63,896 nucleotides of DNA, taken from NCBI GenBank assembly GCA_000717735.1, contig JOBE01000058.1, forward strand, positions 1 through 63,896, given 5' to 3'. The first letter of the stretch is position 1; every line of letters begins with the position of its first letter. Positions 24,401 through 32,891 of the stretch are shown here, piece after piece. This stretch comes from Streptomyces griseoluteus (GTDB taxonomy: Bacteria > Actinomycetota > Actinomycetes > Streptomycetales > Streptomycetaceae). The notes below the pieces were generated by a model. That model saw only the letters and a list, made by a program, of their open reading frames with translations, made no database searches and was not told the origin of the DNA. The position numbers and the translations under genes were made by a program.

Positions 24401-26836
24401 TCAGACCTCCAGGGTCGCGGTCAGGCGGGTGTCGGTGAGGGAATGGGCGGCCCGCACCTCGTAGGCGCCGGAGACGAGGGTCCAGTCGTTCTTCGCCTCG
24501 TCCCAGATCTCGAAGGCGCGGCGGGGCAGCGTGATCTCCGCCTCGACGGTCTCGCCGGGTCCGGCCTCGACGCCGGCGAAGCCGGCCAGCCGGCGTTCGG
24601 GGCGGTCGACGTCGTCGGCGCGGGGCGCCAGGTAGATCTGGACGACCTCGCGGCCGGGCCGGTCGCCGGTGTTGGTGACCCGGACGGTGACCGCGTCGGG
24701 CCGCGCGACCAGGGAGTCGTACGACCAGGTGGTGTAGCCGAGGCCGTGCCCGAAGGCGTACGCGGGGGCCGTCCGCAGCCGGTCCCAGGCGCGGTAGCCG
24801 ATGAAGAGGCCCTCGCTGTAGTCGAGTTGCCCCTCGACGGGGGTGACGTCGGTGACGGGTACGTCGGCGAGGGCGCCGGGCCAGGTGGTGGGGAGGCGGC
24901 CGCCGGGCTCCTCGGCGCCGGTGAGGACGTCGGCGAGGGCGGCGCCGCCCTCCTGGCCGGGGAACCAGCTGAGCAGGATCGCGGCCACGTCCTCGCGCCA
25001 GGGCAGTTCGACCGGGGAGCCGGCGTTGACCACGACGACGGTGTTCGGGTTGGCGGCGGCCACGGCCCGTACGAGGTCGTCCTGGCGGCCGGGGAGGGCG
25101 AGGTCCTTGCGGTCGAAGCCCTCGGACTCGACGCGCTCGGTGGTGGCGACGACCACGACGGCGGTGTCGGCGGCGCGGGCGGCCTCGACGGCCTCGGCGA
25201 TCAGTTCGTCGGGGTCACGGCGGGGACCGAGGTGGACGAAGGAGAACACGACGGCCGGCAGCGGGGCCGCGAACTCCTTGTCGAGGGTGTGGAGCAGGGA
25301 CACCTCCACGGTCTCGCCCGCGGTGAGCGTGACCTTGGCGCGCTCGACCGGGGCGCCGAAGAGGGCCTCGAAGGGGTCGGCCTCGGGGCCCATGGCCTGG
25401 ACGCCGTCGAAGACGGTCTCGCCCGCGACGGTGAGGGTGTAGGCGCCGAGGCCGCGGGTGCCGAAGGAGTGCGGGCCCGTCTCGCGCGGGGTGAAGGTGC
25501 CGACGACCTCGACGGAGGCGAGGGCCTCGTGGGTGACGCCGGCCGGGAGGTCGTCGCCGATCCACTGGACCTGCCCGTTGGGCAGGGAGCCCTCGCCGAG
25601 GAGCCGCCCCTCGGCGTCGCGGCAGCGGGCGCGGAGAGTGAAGCCCTGTTCGGCCGGGGCGAGTTCGTCGCTGGGGTCGGCGCCGGTCACATACGTCAGG
25701 GCCCCTTCGGGCAGGGCGGCGGTGAGGCCGGCGAGCGGGGAGACGACGTGGTCGGGGAAGACCTGGGCGGAGCCGCCGCCGAGGACGCGGGCGTCGCGGG
25801 CGGCGGCGCCGGAGAGGGCGACGGTGCCGTTCCCGAGGGGCAGGGCGGCGTTCTCGTTGCGTACGAGGACGAAGCCGCGGCGGGCGATCTCGCGGGCGAG
25901 GGCGTCGCCGTCGATCGGGGCGGGGGGTTCGGTGACGACCGGCGGGGCGCCTTCGAGGGCGCCGACGCGGGCGGCGAGCCGCAGGACGTTGCGTACGGCC
26001 GCGTCGACGGCGGACTCCTCGACCTCGCCGGCGCGGACGGCGGCGGCGAGCGCCTCGCCGTAGACGGTGACGGGGCCGGGCATGGCGACGTCGAGGCCGC
26101 CCTCGATGTCGCCGGTGGTGGAGCGGGCGGCCATCCAGTCGGAGACGTTGAAGCCGTCGAAGCCCCACTCGCCGCGCAGGACCTCGTTCACGAGGTACCG
26201 GTGCTCGGTCATCGTCACGCCGTTGACCTGGTTGTAGGCGGTCATGATGCCCCAGGGGTGGGCGTTCCTGACGATGGCCTCGAAGGGGGCGAGGTAGAGC
26301 TCGCGGAGGGGACGCGGGGCGATCCTGTTGTCGACGGTGAAGCGGTCGGTCTCGGCGTCGTTGGCGACGAAGTGCTTGACCGTGGTGCCGACGCCGCCGT
26401 CCTGCACGCCCTGGACGTAGCCGGTGCCGATCTCGCCGGTGAGGAAGGGGTCCTCGCTGTAGGCCTCGAAGTGGCGTCCGCCGAGCGGGGTGCGGTGCAG
26501 GTTGACGGTGGGTGCGAGGAGGACGTGGACGCCCTTGCGGCGGGCCTCCTGGGCGAGGAGGCGGCCGGCGCGGCGGGCGAGCTCGGGGTCCCAGGCGGCG
26601 GCGAGGGCGGTCGGGGACGGCAGGGCGACGGACGGGTCCTCGGCGGTCCAGCGGACGCCGCGGACGCCGATGGGGCCGTCGGACATGACCAGGGACTTCA
26701 GGCCGATCTCGGGCAGTGCGGGCAGGGACCACATGTCCTGGCCGCCGAGCAGCCGCGCCTTGGTGTCCAGGTCGAGCTTGGCGAGCGCCGTCTCGACGGC
26801 CTGTTCCCGTGCCGTGTCCGCGCCGGTCTGCGTCAT
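24401..26836 (-). CDS. Glycoside hydrolase family 3 beta-glucosidase with PA14 insert
   Basis: An 811-residue enzyme starting at 26836 with GAGGAGG 7 bases upstream. The GH3 N-terminal barrel (about 1-290) has KHFVANDAE and the nucleophile Asp233 in GFNVSDWM. The GH3 C domain is interrupted by a PA14 module (about 400-540) of the kind that shapes the active site of some beta-glucosidases. A fibronectin-type III-like domain closes the protein. There is no signal peptide, so it hydrolyses imported oligosaccharides in the cytoplasm. It is divergent from a TetR gene that probably controls it. Confidence 0.92.
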   Translation of the reverse strand: MTQTGADTAREQAVETALAKLDLDTKARLLGGQDMWSLPALPEIGLKSLVMSDGPIGVRGVRWTAEDPSVALPSPTALAAAWDPELARRAGRLLAQEARRKGVHVLLAPTVNLHRTPLGGRHFEAYSEDPFLTGEIGTGYVQGVQDGGVGTTVKHFVANDAETDRFTVDNRIAPRPLRELYLAPFEAIVRNAHPWGIMTAYNQVNGVTMTEHRYLVNEVLRGEWGFDGFNVSDWMAARSTTGDIEGGLDVAMPGPVTVYGEALAAAVRAGEVEESAVDAAVRNVLRLAARVGALEGAPPVVTEPPAPIDGDALAREIARRGFVLVRNENAALPLGNGTVALSGAAARDARVLGGGSAQVFPDHVVSPLAGLTAALPEGALTYVTGADPSDELAPAEQGFTLRARCRDAEGRLLGEGSLPNGQVQWIGDDLPAGVTHEALASVEVVGTFTPRETGPHSFGTRGLGAYTLTVAGETVFDGVQAMGPEADPFEALFGAPVERAKVTLTAGETVEVSLLHTLDKEFAAPLPAVVFSFVHLGPRRDPDELIAEAVEAARAADTAVVVVATTERVESEGFDRKDLALPGRQDDLVRAVAAANPNTVVVVNAGSPVELPWREDVAAILLSWFPGQEGGAALADVLTGAEEPGGRLPTTWPGALADVPVTDVTPVEGQLDYSEGLFIGYRAWDRLRTAPAYAFGHGLGYTTWSYDSLVARPDAVTVRVTNTGDRPGREVVQIYLAPRADDVDRPERRLAGFAGVEAGPGETVEAEITLPRRAFEIWDEAKNDWTLVSGAYEVRAAHSLTDTRLTATLEV

Positions 26837-26911
26837 GGCCGTACCTCCTCGTTGACGTACTGGTGACCCCGATGCGGCCATGGTGCACCCATGCGCCTGT
26901 AGGGCGGTAGG

Positions 26912-26930
26912 TAACGTAATCGTCTTGTTA
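26912..26930. promoter_or_regulatory. Candidate TetR operator between GH3 and tetR
   Basis: TAACGTAATCGTCTTGTTA has matching outer TAAC/GTTA arms and imperfect inner symmetry. It is the most AT-rich palindromic site in the divergent gap. Confidence 0.4.
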
Positions 26931-26991
26931 TCTTCACGGGGGAGGTACGGTCCTGTCGGACACTCGAATGCCTCGGAAGGGGGCCACGGCG

Positions 26992-27564
26992 ATGGTGCGG
27001 GCCAGGAGCGAGGAGCGGCGGGCGGACATCCTCCGCGCATCCCTCGAAGTGATCGCCGAACGCGGCTACCGGGGCGCCACCCTGGGCTCCGTCGCCGAAC
27101 GGGTCGGGCTGACCCAGCAGGGGCTCCTGCACTACTTCCCGACGAAGGAGGCGCTCCTCGTCGCCGTCCTTGAGGAGCGCGACCGCTGGGACACCAGCGG
27201 GGCCCGGGGCCCCGAGGGCTGGCGGCTCGACCTGCTCGAATCCCTCGTCGAGTACAACGCCATGCGGCCGGGCATCGTGCAGACCTTCTCCGCGCTGCTC
27301 GGCGAGAGCGTGACGGACGGGCACCCGGCGCGGGAGTTCTTCACCGAGCGGTACGCGCAGGTGCGGGCGAACATGGCGCGGGTGCTGCGCCTGGAGTTCG
27401 GCGAGCGGCTGCCCGGCGGACTCACCCCGGAGCGGGCGGCCCCGCTGCTCACGGCGGTGATGGACGGCCTCCAGTACCAGTGGCTCCTGGACCCGGCGGC
27501 GGTGGACATGCCGTCCGCCTTCCGCGACTTCCTGCGGCTGCTGCAGGGGGACGACCGGACCTAG
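26992..27564 (+). CDS. TetR-family transcriptional regulator
   Basis: A 190-residue regulator; ATG 26992 is preferred (GGAAGG upstream), and ATG 26968 is in frame but lacks a ribosome site. The N-terminal helix-turn-helix reads RGATLGSVAERVGLTQQGLLHYFPTK, followed by the helical ligand domain. Divergence from the GH3 gene suggests repression of beta-glucosidase relieved by a sugar. Its TAG stop is part of the CTAG (27561-27564) at which a palindromic element end begins. Confidence 0.9.
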   Translation: MVRARSEERRADILRASLEVIAERGYRGATLGSVAERVGLTQQGLLHYFPTKEALLVAVLEERDRWDTSGARGPEGWRLDLLESLVEYNAMRPGIVQTFSALLGESVTDGHPAREFFTERYAQVRANMARVLRLEFGERLPGGLTPERAAPLLTAVMDGLQYQWLLDPAAVDMPSAFRDFLRLLQGDDRT

Positions 27565-27612
27565 GGCCTCTCGTTCGGATCATGCCGGGCTCGCGGGCCC
27601 TGGCACCGCACC
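27561..27612. mobile_element. Single end of the CTAG-associated element
   Basis: From CTAG, the sequence GGGCCTCTCGTTCGGATC continues through ATGCCGGGCTCGCGGGCCC, almost identical to the end at 47301-47352 and to the right end of the full copy at 33811-34003. The opposite end is missing. Beyond the inner edge lies a decapitated LysR-like gene. Confidence 0.75.
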
Positions 27613-27758
27613 CGGACGACGTCCCGTACCGGCGGATCTGTGCCGCGACCCCGCCGGGCCCGACCGTGGCGGCGACCGCCTTCCTGGAGGGGCTGCGGGA
27701 GACGGCGGAGGCGCTGCGGGGGTCCCGGGGGTTCCCGCGCCGCGGCCGGGCGGGATGA
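27613..27758 (+). pseudogene. C-terminal remnant of a LysR-type regulator
   Basis: About 48 codons in one open frame end at TGA 27758. The residues (PYRRICAATPPGPTVAATAFLEGLRETAEAL) look like the last helices of a LysR effector-binding domain. Everything upstream, including the helix-turn-helix, is gone and replaced by the element end at 27561-27612. The frame continues back into an ATG inside the element (MPGSRALAPH), but no ribosome site is visible. Its TGA overlaps ATG 27755 before the nitrilase gene. The LysR identity is a judgement from a short fragment. Confidence 0.55.
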
Positions 27759-27766
27759 TGGCGGGC

Positions 27767-28480
27767 ATGATCGTCGCAGCCACCCAGTTCGCCCCGGTCG
27801 CCGGGGACATCGACGCCAACGTCCGTACGGTCGCCGGTCTGGTCCGGGCCGCCGGGGCGGAGGGGGCCCGTGTGGTCGTCTTCGCCGAGCTCTGCCTCAG
27901 CGGGTACGAGCCGACCCTGATCCGGGACACCCCCGGCCTCGTCCTCACCGAGGACGACCCCCGGCTCGAACCCGTACGGGAGGCCTGCCGGGAGGTCTCG
28001 GCGGCGGCCGTGGTCAACGGGCCGGTGCGGACGGCGGACGGGCGGCCCGCGGTCACCTCGCTGGTGATCGGCCCGGACGGGTCGCTCCTCACCCGCTACG
28101 ACAAGCAGAACCTGTACGGGATCGAGCTGGAGGTCTTCGCGGCGGGCACCGCCGACGGGCGGTTCGCGCTCGACGGGGTGCGGTTCGCGACCGCCACCTG
28201 CTACGACAACCGCTTCCCCGAACTGGCCGAGCGGGCCGCCGCCGACGGCTGCGCGGTCTACCTGGCGAGTTCGGTGCTCTCCGCCGACAACGACTCGTTC
28301 GAGAAGGTGTATCCGGTACGGGCCCGGGACTTCGGTCTGTACGTGGTCCTCGGCAACGTCCTCGGCGCCAACGAGGACGGGGTCGGCACCGGCCTGGCCG
28401 GGGCCTGGGGCCCGGACGGTGAGCGGATCGCCGACGCGGGCCCTGACACGGCGGGGTTCGTCCTGGCCGAGGTCGGCTGA
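27767..28480 (+). CDS. Carbon-nitrogen hydrolase (nitrilase superfamily)
   Basis: A 237-residue enzyme; ATG 27767 gives MIVAATQFAPVAGD, and ATG 27755, four codons earlier, is also possible. The Glu-Lys-Cys triad is visible: Glu41 in VFAELCLSGYE, Lys in RYDKQNLYG, and Cys in TATCYDNRFPE. Members hydrolyse amides or nitriles; without a diagnostic substrate loop I cannot choose between omega-amidase, carbamoylase and others. It follows the LysR remnant, which may once have controlled it. Confidence 0.88.
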   Translation: MIVAATQFAPVAGDIDANVRTVAGLVRAAGAEGARVVVFAELCLSGYEPTLIRDTPGLVLTEDDPRLEPVREACREVSAAAVVNGPVRTADGRPAVTSLVIGPDGSLLTRYDKQNLYGIELEVFAAGTADGRFALDGVRFATATCYDNRFPELAERAAADGCAVYLASSVLSADNDSFEKVYPVRARDFGLYVVLGNVLGANEDGVGTGLAGAWGPDGERIADAGPDTAGFVLAEVG

Positions 28481-28502
28481 CGCCCCTCTGAGGGAGCCGG
28501 GG

Positions 28503-28534
28503 CCGGGCGGCCGTAGGAGATTACGGCCGCCCGG
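28503..28534. terminator. Bidirectional terminator between nitrilase and pectate lyase genes
   Basis: A perfect 13-base stem (28503-28515 with 28522-28534), loop GGAGAT, in a convergent gap. Confidence 0.8.
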
Positions 28535-28542
28535 TTCCGGGA

Positions 28543-29370
28543 TCAGTTGTAGGTGAGGTCTCCGGCCGAGTAGCGGCAGCTGACGCCGTCGGGGCCGGTG
28601 CCGATCTCCTTGGGCTCCTTGCCGGTGTTGTTGCCGGTGAAGCGGGTACACGGCTTGATCTTCTTGCCGGTGTCGCCGTGGATGCGGATGTTGCGCAGGG
28701 TGGCGGTGTCGCCGTAGTTGGCGTTGACGCCGACGATCGACTTGCCGGGCGTGGTGATGTCGACGTCGTTGATCAGGATGGTGCGCGGGTACTGCTTCTT
28801 GCAGTTGCCGCAGGAGCGGACCAGCTTGCCGAAGTCGGAGACCTGGAACTTGGTCACGACCAGCTTGCCGGCGCCGTTGAACTGGAAGACCTTGTCGGAC
28901 GCGCTCTTCGCGCCGCCGCCGTAGACCGCGTACACCGACGACGCCGAGGTGCCCTTGAAGGTGGCGGCGTCCTCGCCGACGTTCTCCCACCAGACGTTCT
29001 GCAGGGTGCAGCTCCCGAGGCAGTGGACCCCGTCGGCGGCCGGCGAGCCGAGGATCACGTTCTTGAGGATCGCGCCGTCCTTGAGGACGAAGACGGGCTT
29101 CTGGCTCTCGCCCTGGCCGTCGGAGCCGAGCTCACCGGTGCCGTAGAAGCGCTTGAGCTTGCCGTCGTAGGTGCCCGAGACCTCGATGGACGCGGGGACC
29201 GGCTTGCTGCCCTTCGCCTGGGGCCACGCGGCCACCGTGGGGGCGGCGGGCGCGGCGCCCGCCGGGGCGAGCAGGCTGCTGGTGACGAGGGCCGCACCCG
29301 TGATGCCGAGGGCGCTCAGGCCGCCGATGAGGGCGCGGCGGCGGCCGGTCTTCCGCTTGTGGGACGTCAT
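28543..29370 (-). CDS. Pectate lyase, polysaccharide lyase family 3
   Basis: A 275-residue secreted enzyme with a signal peptide (RRRALIGGLSALGITGAALV, cleaved near AGAAPA). The body is the compact right-handed beta-helix of PL3 pectate lyases, with LKDGAILKNVILGSPAADGV, CLGSCTLQNVWWENVGEDAA, and paired Cys that probably form disulfides. It cleaves polygalacturonate by Ca-dependent beta-elimination, a plant-litter function common in soil Streptomyces. Confidence 0.92.
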   Translation of the reverse strand: MTSHKRKTGRRRALIGGLSALGITGAALVTSSLLAPAGAAPAAPTVAAWPQAKGSKPVPASIEVSGTYDGKLKRFYGTGELGSDGQGESQKPVFVLKDGAILKNVILGSPAADGVHCLGSCTLQNVWWENVGEDAATFKGTSASSVYAVYGGGAKSASDKVFQFNGAGKLVVTKFQVSDFGKLVRSCGNCKKQYPRTILINDVDITTPGKSIVGVNANYGDTATLRNIRIHGDTGKKIKPCTRFTGNNTGKEPKEIGTGPDGVSCRYSAGDLTYN

Positions 29371-29381
29371 GTGCTCTTCCT

Positions 29382-30221
29382 TCAGTGGGGGAGGTGGTGC
29401 ACCTTCTGGTCGCCACTGGAGGAGGAAAGGTTGCCGCGCTCTTGATCGTTTTCCTGCGCGTCGCCGTCACGGTCGTCGTCGGCCGTCTCGCCGCGCAGGT
29501 CCCGGGCCATCAGGGTGGCGCCCGCGACGGCTCCCGGCATCAGGAAGACGGCGACGAACGGCACCAGGAAGGCGAGGGTCAGCGGCACGCCGAAGCCGAG
29601 GACGGCCGTCCGGCGCCCGCGCAGCAGCCCGAGGCGCTCCTTGAGCTCGACGCCCCGGCGCTGGAACGCGACCGCCGTCAGCTCCTCGGTGAGGAAGAAG
29701 CCGGAGACGCAGAAGCCGATGACGGGGACGACGGTCTGGCCGATCACCGGGATGAAACCGCAGGCGAACAGTAGGATGCCGTAGAACGCGACCCGCAGCA
29801 GGACCCGCAGGCTGTCACGGGCGGAGATCCACAGCTCGCGCCAGAGCGGAAGCCCGGACTCGGGCACCTCGCCGCCCTCGCTGCGGTCGACCGCCTCGGA
29901 CAGCGACTCGTAGAACGGCTGGCCCACGAGCAGGGTGACGGCGGTGAAGGTGATGACGGCGAGGAACAGCCCGAAGGCGAAGACCAGCGCGGTCAGGGTG
30001 CCGCGGAAGACGTCGAGCCAGGGCGAGGTCCAGTCGTCGGCGAACGGCGTCGCCCAGGCGGTCACGTCGTCGGCGCCGTAACCGAGTCCGACGAGCGCGC
30101 CCGTGTAGAGGATCAGGGTCACGAGCCCCGGCAGCAGCCCGAATCCGAACCACCGTCCGTGCCGGCCCACCCACTTCTGGCCCTGTACCAGGTAACCGAA
30201 ACCCGCCCCGAAATCGCGCAT
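29382..30221 (-). CDS. EI24-domain integral membrane protein
   Basis: A 279-residue protein with four to six hydrophobic segments and the EI24 (CysZ-like) pattern: GFGYLVQGQKWV at the start, PFYESLSEAVDR in the middle and GFIPVIGQTVVPVIGFCVSGFFLTEE later. The C-terminal tail is acidic and His-ending. CysZ transports sulfate in proteobacteria, but actinobacterial EI24 proteins are uncharacterised, so no substrate is assigned. It ends 12 bases before the pectate lyase start on the same strand. Confidence 0.82.
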   Translation of the reverse strand: MRDFGAGFGYLVQGQKWVGRHGRWFGFGLLPGLVTLILYTGALVGLGYGADDVTAWATPFADDWTSPWLDVFRGTLTALVFAFGLFLAVITFTAVTLLVGQPFYESLSEAVDRSEGGEVPESGLPLWRELWISARDSLRVLLRVAFYGILLFACGFIPVIGQTVVPVIGFCVSGFFLTEELTAVAFQRRGVELKERLGLLRGRRTAVLGFGVPLTLAFLVPFVAVFLMPGAVAGATLMARDLRGETADDDRDGDAQENDQERGNLSSSSGDQKVHHLPH

Positions 30222-30272
30222 GGGCTCACTTTATCGGGGGCCCGCGGACCGGCGGCGCCGGGCCGAACGCGG

Positions 30273-30307
30273 CGAGGACCGCACCCCGGGGCGGGGTGCG
30301 GTCCTCG
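30273..30307. terminator. Strong terminator hairpin after ohr
   Basis: A perfect 16-base stem (30273-30288 with 30292-30307) and a 3-base loop, 36 bases past the ohr stop on the minus strand. Confidence 0.85.
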
Positions 30308-30343
30308 TTCCGTACCGCGGGTCCGGACTCTGCGCGCCCGGAC

Positions 30344-30766
30344 TCAGACGGCGAGCTCGACCGTGATGTTGCCGCGGGTCGCCTTGGAGTACGGGCAGAC
30401 CTGGTGCGCCTTCTCGATCAGGCTCTTCGCGGTCTCGGCGTCCACGTTCGGGATGGTCGCCGAGATCTTGACGATGATGCCGAAGCCGTCGTCGTTCTTG
30501 CCGATGCCGACCTCGGCGGTGACCGTCGCGCCCGAGACGTCGGCGTTCTCGTTACGGGCGACCACGCCGAGCGCGCCCTGGAAGCAGGCGCTGTAGCCCG
30601 CCGCGAAGAGCTGCTCGGGGTTGGTGCCCGCGCCGGAGCCGCCCATGGCCTTGGGCGGGTTGACGACGACGTCGAGCCGGCCGTCGTCGGTGGCGACACG
30701 GCCGTCACGCCCGTTCTCGGCGGTGGCGACGGCGGTGTAGAGGACGTCGGTGTGCTGGATCGACAT
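30344..30766 (-). CDS. Organic hydroperoxide resistance protein (Ohr), copy A
   Basis: A 140-residue thiol peroxidase of the OsmC/Ohr family. Catalytic Cys lie in YSACFQGAL and QVCPYSKATRGN. It reduces fatty-acid and other organic hydroperoxides with lipoyl-type reductants. The Ohr signature CPYSKATRGN separates it from OsmC. It is 72 bases downstream of the MDR oxidoreductase on the same strand and probably co-transcribed. A second Ohr with its own OhrR lies at 47349-48367. Confidence 0.93.
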   Translation of the reverse strand: MSIQHTDVLYTAVATAENGRDGRVATDDGRLDVVVNPPKAMGGSGAGTNPEQLFAAGYSACFQGALGVVARNENADVSGATVTAEVGIGKNDDGFGIIVKISATIPNVDAETAKSLIEKAHQVCPYSKATRGNITVELAV

Positions 30767-30838
30767 GCGAGGTACTTCCTTCATGGGTTCGCCGCGACTC
30801 GCGCCCACGATCGCGACGGCTGAGGGAAGACTAACGGG

Positions 30839-31852
30839 TCACACCGAGACGATCATCTTTCCGGTGTTGTCACCGCGGAGCAGGCCGAGGAAGGCGTCCA
30901 CGCCGTTCTCGATGCCGTCGACGAAGGTCTCGCGGTGCTTCAGCTCGCCGGAGCCGAGCCAGCCGCCGACCTCCTGGACGAACTGCTGCTGGAGGCCGTA
31001 GTGGTCGCCGACGAGGACGCCCTGGAGACGCAGCCGCTTGCCGATGATCATCGCCATGTTGCGGGGGCCCGCCACCGGCTCGGTGTCGTTGTACTGGGCG
31101 ATCATGCCGCAGATGGTGGCGCGGCCGTGCACGTTGAGCGAGGAGATCGCGGCTTCGAGGTGCTCGCCGCCGACGTTGTCGAAGTAGACGTCGATGCCGT
31201 CGGGGGCGGCCTCGCGGAGCTGGTCCTTGACCGGGCCGTTCTTGTAGTTGAAGGCGGCGTCGAAGCCGAGCTCCTCGACGAGGAACTTGACCTTCTCGTC
31301 GGAGCCGGCCGAGCCGATGACCCGGGAGGCGCCCCTGAGGCGCGCCATCTGGCCGACCTGGCTGCCGACGGCCCCGGCGGCGCCGGAGACGAAGACCGCG
31401 TCGCCCTCCTTGAAGGAGGCGACGTCGAAGAGGCCCGCGTAGGCCGTGAGGCCGGTCATGCCGAGCACGCCGAGGTAGGCGGAGAGGGGGGCGAGCGCCG
31501 GGTCGACCTTGGTCGCGTGCCGCGCCGGGACGTCGGCGTACTCGCGCCAGCCGAGGCCGTGCAGGACGTGGTCGCCGACGGCGAAGCCCTCGGCGTTGGA
31601 CGCGATGACCTCGCCGACCGCGCCGCCGTCCATCGGGTGGTCCAGCAGATACGGCGGGATGTACGACTTCACGTCGTTCATCCGGCCCCGCATGTACGGG
31701 TCGACCGAGAAGTGCAGGTTGCGCACCAGGACGCGGCCCTCGGCGGGCTCGGTGACCGGGGTCTCGCGCAGGGCGAAGTCCGCGGGGGTCGGCCAGCCGT
31801 GCGGACGGGCGACGAGGTGCCACTCACGGCTGGACGCGGGAAGAACGGACAT
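30839..31852 (-). CDS. NADPH-dependent MDR oxidoreductase (PTGR/CurA-like)
   Basis: A 337-residue zinc-free medium-chain reductase. ATG 31852 has GGAGG 8 bases upstream. The substrate half begins SREWHLVARPHGWPTP with VDPYMRGRM. The Rossmann half has VSGAAGAVGSQVGQMARL, then DVYFDNVGGEHL. Relatives reduce 2-alkenals and enones such as curcumin and prostaglandin-like compounds, a detoxification activity. It is divergent from a MarR gene and followed by ohr, so the unit looks like a lipid-peroxide/electrophile response. Confidence 0.9.
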   Translation of the reverse strand: MSVLPASSREWHLVARPHGWPTPADFALRETPVTEPAEGRVLVRNLHFSVDPYMRGRMNDVKSYIPPYLLDHPMDGGAVGEVIASNAEGFAVGDHVLHGLGWREYADVPARHATKVDPALAPLSAYLGVLGMTGLTAYAGLFDVASFKEGDAVFVSGAAGAVGSQVGQMARLRGASRVIGSAGSDEKVKFLVEELGFDAAFNYKNGPVKDQLREAAPDGIDVYFDNVGGEHLEAAISSLNVHGRATICGMIAQYNDTEPVAGPRNMAMIIGKRLRLQGVLVGDHYGLQQQFVQEVGGWLGSGELKHRETFVDGIENGVDAFLGLLRGDNTGKMIVSV

Positions 31853-31958
31853 GAGCACGGCCTCCGATAGAAGCTTGAGATCACAAACGATTCACTGACT
31901 GAAACAACCATGCGCCTACATATTTCATGTTGTCAAGTATCCGGGTACGATGGATCCC
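31853..31958. promoter_or_regulatory. Divergent promoter region of MDR and MarR genes
   Basis: A 106-base AT-rich gap. TACGAT (31946-31951) ends 7 bases before ATG 31959, so the MarR message is probably leaderless. CATATTTCATGTTGTCAAG (from 31917) is the most likely operator region. No perfect palindrome was found. Confidence 0.5.
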
Positions 31959-32387
31959 ATGGCCACCTCACGCACGGACCCCGTCACCCTCGAAGTCGTC
32001 GAGCTCATCGGCGCCGTCGTGGCGCGCTACTACGCGGAGTACGAGCAGGCGGCCGGGCAGCACGCGCTGACCGGGGCGCAGGCCCGGGTCCTCGGCCTGC
32101 TGTCGCTCGACCCGCTGCCGATGCGCCGGATCGCCCAGAAGCTGAAGTGCGAGCCGTCGAACATCACCGGGATCGTGGACCGGCTGGAAGCGCGCGGCCT
32201 TGTCGAGCGCCGCCCCGACCCGGCGGACCGCCGCGTGAAGCTGGCCGTCCCCACGGACGAGGGCCGCGACACGGCCCGCCGGCTGCGCGAGTCCCTCGAC
32301 TTCGCCCGCGAGCCCCTCGGCGAGCTGACCGAGGCCGAGCGCACCGTGCTGCGGGACCTCCTGAAGCGCATGCTGGGCGAGGTCTAG
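31959..32387 (+). CDS. MarR-family transcriptional regulator
   Basis: A 142-residue winged-helix regulator. The recognition helix region reads MRRIAQKLKCEPSNITGIVDRLEARGLV and the wing RRPDPADRRVKLAV. It lacks the N-terminal Cys of OhrR; its only Cys is in the recognition helix region. The leaderless -10 box supports ATG 31959; ATG 31950 is in frame. It probably represses itself and the divergent MDR-ohr unit. Confidence 0.9.
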   Translation: MATSRTDPVTLEVVELIGAVVARYYAEYEQAAGQHALTGAQARVLGLLSLDPLPMRRIAQKLKCEPSNITGIVDRLEARGLVERRPDPADRRVKLAVPTDEGRDTARRLRESLDFAREPLGELTEAERTVLRDLLKRMLGEV

Positions 32388-32399
32388 GAGCCGTCGGCT

Positions 32400-32455
32400 T
32401 CAGGCGGTGGCGGGCTCCGGGGCCTTCGGGACCTCAGGCGGTGGCGGGCTCCGGG
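32400..32455. repeat. Tandem duplication of the merR 3' end
   Basis: The 22-base string TCAGGCGGTGGCGGGCTCCG plus two more bases occurs at 32400-32421 and at 32434-32455, a 34-base offset. The second copy contains the merR stop codon (minus strand); the first is the untranslated copy. Confidence 0.7.
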
Positions 32456-32841
32456 TCGGCGCCTTCGAAGGGCGGGTAGTTCTGGTCGCTCATCCGCTCG
32501 GCCGCTTGGATGTACTCGGCGAGGGCCCCGCGCGACCGGGCGAGCCGGTCCATCTGCTCGTCGATCCGCCGCATCCGCGACCGCATCGCGGCCACGAGTT
32601 CGGGGCATCCGAGCAGCTCCGGCGCCTCGCCGAACGCGCACGGCAGCAGGTACGCGATGTCCTCGGAGGACAGGCCGGCGTCGAGGAGGTGCCGGATCTG
32701 CCGCACCCGCAGCACGGCGCTCTCGTCGTACTCGCGATAGCCGTTCGCGCCGCGCCCGGCCTCAAGGAGGCCCTGGGCCTCGTAGTAGCGCAGCTGATGG
32801 GTGTTCAGGCCAGTCCGGCGGCCCAGCTCCCCGATCCGCAT
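32434..32841 (-). CDS. MerR-family transcriptional regulator
   Basis: A 135-residue regulator starting at 32841 (MRIGELGRRTGLNTHQLRYYEAQGLL). A wing with YDES follows, then a dimerisation helix. Two Cys (LLPCAFGEAPELLGCPEL) sit around the loop before the coiled coil. It is divergent from an imine-reductase-like gene across a MerR-type operator, and presumably activates it. Its 3' end is duplicated downstream. Confidence 0.9.
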   Translation of the reverse strand: MRIGELGRRTGLNTHQLRYYEAQGLLEAGRGANGYREYDESAVLRVRQIRHLLDAGLSSEDIAYLLPCAFGEAPELLGCPELVAAMRSRMRRIDEQMDRLARSRGALAEYIQAAERMSDQNYPPFEGADPEPATA

Positions 32842-32853
32842 CGGCGTTCCCCC

Positions 32854-32885
32854 TTGACCTTCACACCGGTATGAACGTCGACGAT
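32854..32885 (+). promoter_or_regulatory. MerR-type promoter of the imine-reductase-like gene
   Basis: TTGACC (-35, 32854-32859) is followed by the imperfect palindrome TTCACACCGGTATGAA (32860-32875) and GACGAT (32880-32885) as -10. The overlong spacer of about 20 bases with a central palindrome is the hallmark of MerR-activated promoters. GACGAT lies 6 bases before ATG 32892, so the message may be leaderless. Confidence 0.7.
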
Positions 32886-32891
32886 GCTGCC

